From Bacteroides sp. (GTDB taxonomy: Bacteria > Bacteroidota > Bacteroidia > Bacteroidales > Muribaculaceae), in NCBI GenBank assembly GCA_014802015.1, contig JAAVDB010000017.1, forward strand, positions 130,654 through 194,653: a DNA stretch of 64,000 nucleotides, written 5' to 3'. The translations under genes were made by a program, and so were the position numbers. The notes under the pieces are model-generated. The model ran no database searches, was not told the DNA's origin, and saw only the letters and a list, made by a program, of their open reading frames with translations. Shown here piece after piece: positions 62,863 to 64,000 of the stretch (positions are counted from its first letter, which is position 1; each line of letters opens with the position of its first letter).

Positions 62863-63264
62863 AGATTGTAAAGCGGTAATTGGTGTTGTTTTCAGTGGGT
62901 TAGAGCGCGTTTTGATGTGTATTTTCTGCACTCTGAAAGTGTGATTTTAGTTGGATTTGGTTGGATTTTAGTTGGATTTTGGCGGCTGAAAATGGGTTAT
63001 TTGCTTTGATTAAGCCTTTGTTATGTTGGATTTTAGTTGGATTTGGAGAGTGTGGCGATTGCTAATGTAATACGCCGTTATTGTTTAATCATGGCGCAAG
63101 GTTTGGTTATAGCCGGGATTGATGCCGATTTCGGCAAATGGTGTGGAGATTGTAAAATGAGGATAGACCCGAAAAAGCGAGATTGTAAAGTGATTAAGAC
63201 TTAATAATGTGCTTTAAAACAATGTGTTACAAAATACACTTTTCGTTTTGTACGAGATTGTAAA
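62863..63264 (+). repeat. Four copies of AGATTGTAAA
   Basis: Exact copies at 62863-62872, 63147-63156, 63180-63189 and 63255-63264, the last two preceded by CG. All in the same orientation. Function unknown; they may be protein-binding iterons. Confidence 0.6.
62951..63044 (+). repeat. Five phased copies of TTGGATTT
   Basis: Copies begin at 62951, 62961, 62972, 63026 and 63037: spacings of 10, 11, 54 and 11 bp, close to whole turns of the helix. They form two clusters of TTTTAGTTGGATTT type. Confidence 0.6.
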
Positions 63265-63305
63265 ATGGATATAGTGTTGGATGGCTTTTTTGAGCGTGGA
63301 ACATT

Positions 63306-63836
63306 TCATTTTAACCTGTCAAAAATCTTATTCAGACTATAACATTTTACCGCAATATCTTCGTCAAGATCCGACACGTCCCCGAGTAGATCTAACGCGC
63401 ATTTCATTTGCTCTTTTATGCCGTTGAGTGTCGGGATCTCCTCTAATCCCATTTTCTTCAGAGTGCTCTCTTTTGTACCAAGTGTCTTTGCAATCTGACT
63501 AATTGACGCGCCACAAAAATAAAGGTATTTCGCCAACTTTATATTTATTTCGGTTGCCTTCTCGAAATTGTGTAACGTCATGCGCGAGACGCCTAATTTT
63601 GCGGCTAATTCTTCCTTTGTTCCGTTATGGTTCATAATAGCGTTATAGTATCGTTTCTTTGTGAGGGTGAGTAATACAGTTGTTGCGTTATCTTCATACT
63701 GGTTCACTACACGTCGAACCCTCTGAATATATTTGCTTTTAGTAGATATATTCAGATATTCGGCTATTTGGTTGTTATCGTAACCGTCTAATATAAATGC
63801 TTTGATTCGCTCAAATAATGTTGTTTTATCAGCCAT
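63306..63836 (-). CDS. Multi-helix-turn-helix protein of unknown function, mobile-element type
   Basis: 176 residues, not recognised as a named family. At least three helix-turn-helix-like segments: ILDGYDNNQIAEYLNIST (about 14-31), GTKEELAAKLGVSRMTLHNF (about 72-91) and GASISQIAKTLGTKESTLKK (about 109-128). The last 45 residues are helical and acidic. Codon use is AT-rich compared with its neighbours, which suggests transfer. Multi-HTH proteins of this size include phage regulators and terminase small subunits; the position next to iteron-like repeats suits a regulator or replication protein. No TAnnTTTG box was found upstream. Confidence 0.65.
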   Translation of the reverse strand: MADKTTLFERIKAFILDGYDNNQIAEYLNISTKSKYIQRVRRVVNQYEDNATTVLLTLTKKRYYNAIMNHNGTKEELAAKLGVSRMTLHNFEKATEINIKLAKYLYFCGASISQIAKTLGTKESTLKKMGLEEIPTLNGIKEQMKCALDLLGDVSDLDEDIAVKCYSLNKIFDRLK

Positions 63837-63910
63837 TTATTTAGTATAATTTGTTGTGATATATAGGTTAAACGGCGGCAATCACCCGAAAGCGACTGTC
63901 ACCGTATGAT

Positions 63911-64000
63911 TTATTTTTCCATAGTCAGGGAGATAAGCCCCGGAGTTCCTTCATTATCGTCCATTTCGATAATGGCTTCAATCAGATTCTGGAGCGTGGA
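63911..64000 (-). CDS. C-terminal end of an unknown gene, cut by the right edge
   Basis: The last 29 codons and the TAA of a minus-strand gene. The peptide reads LQNLIEAIIEMDDNEG then TPGLISLTMEK. Too short to assign. The 74 bp gap to the HTH gene and same direction suggest one transcription unit. Confidence 0.4.
   Translation of the reverse strand, partial: STLQNLIEAIIEMDDNEGTPGLISLTMEK

Larger units (their letters stand above)
62771..63305. other. 535 bp AT-rich gap with iteron-like repeats
   Basis: Between the patatin gene and the HTH gene. Base composition drops compared with the rest of the window. Holds the two repeat families, one promoter box and two cysteine-containing short frames (62837-62944, 35 codons; 63091-63204, 37 codons). 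Probably the edge of an inserted element. Confidence 0.5.

Noticed and set aside
62946..63044. TTGGATTT repeats as a CRISPR array
   Set aside because: Units are 8-14 bases with 10-11 bp period and no spacers of usual length.

Overview
This window comes from a gut Bacteroidales genome, most likely of the Muribaculaceae (S24-7) type. The evidence is a SusC/SusD pair with surface glycan enzymes, promoters of the Bacteroidota form (a TAnnTTTG -7 box, at several promoters with a TTG/TTTG about 20 bp upstream), almost no Shine-Dalgarno sequences, an arginine pathway with an N-succinylornithine-type carbamoyltransferase, and a BioG-BioC fusion. The family assignment is inference; the phylum is well supported. 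One tRNA was seen, and no rRNA or CRISPR array.

Layout. 1-865: start of a secreted zinc metalloprotease. 1389-5334 (minus): lpxH, a DUF59 Fe-S assembly factor and polA, whose proofreading motifs look lost. 5419-7223: polyprenyl diphosphate synthase and a glycosyltransferase. 7341-11657: glycogen synthase (GT3, eukaryote-like) and alpha-glucan phosphorylase. 11751-13349: a lipoprotein nitroreductase and a divergent hxlR-type regulator/cupin pair around a clear palindromic operator. 13552-13624: tRNA-Pro. 13769-16839 (minus): M18 aminopeptidase, a degenerate FAH-fold protein and rex, with small-RNA candidates between them. 16965-19471: gltX and a first argC.

19641-35922 is a polysaccharide utilization locus: GH3 glucosidase, a membrane-spanning regulator (LamG-like, Kelch, transmembrane, SARP-like winged helix), SusC, SusD, a DUF3823 lipoprotein, two sialate O-acetylesterase-like enzymes and a GH30. 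Three promoters here share an array of TTAAynG-like heptamers phased at about 11 bp, with the last one starting exactly 15 bp upstream of the -7 box. One of the three has no protein gene behind it and may drive a small RNA. A 200 bp MITE-like element separates the susCD part from the enzyme part.

36010-44245 (minus) is a full arginine operon (GNAT, argG, argC, argD, argF', argB, argE, argH). Then come serine dehydratase, a GH28/esterase pair, the overlapping biotin operon bioA-bioF-bioGC-bioD, a DEDDy exonuclease with a FocA/NirC-family channel, rubrerythrin, a TPR/beta-barrel pair and a type Vd patatin. From 62771 to the right end the sequence becomes AT-rich, with iteron-like repeats, an unknown multi-HTH protein and a gene end running off the edge. 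This is probably the border of an integrated mobile element.
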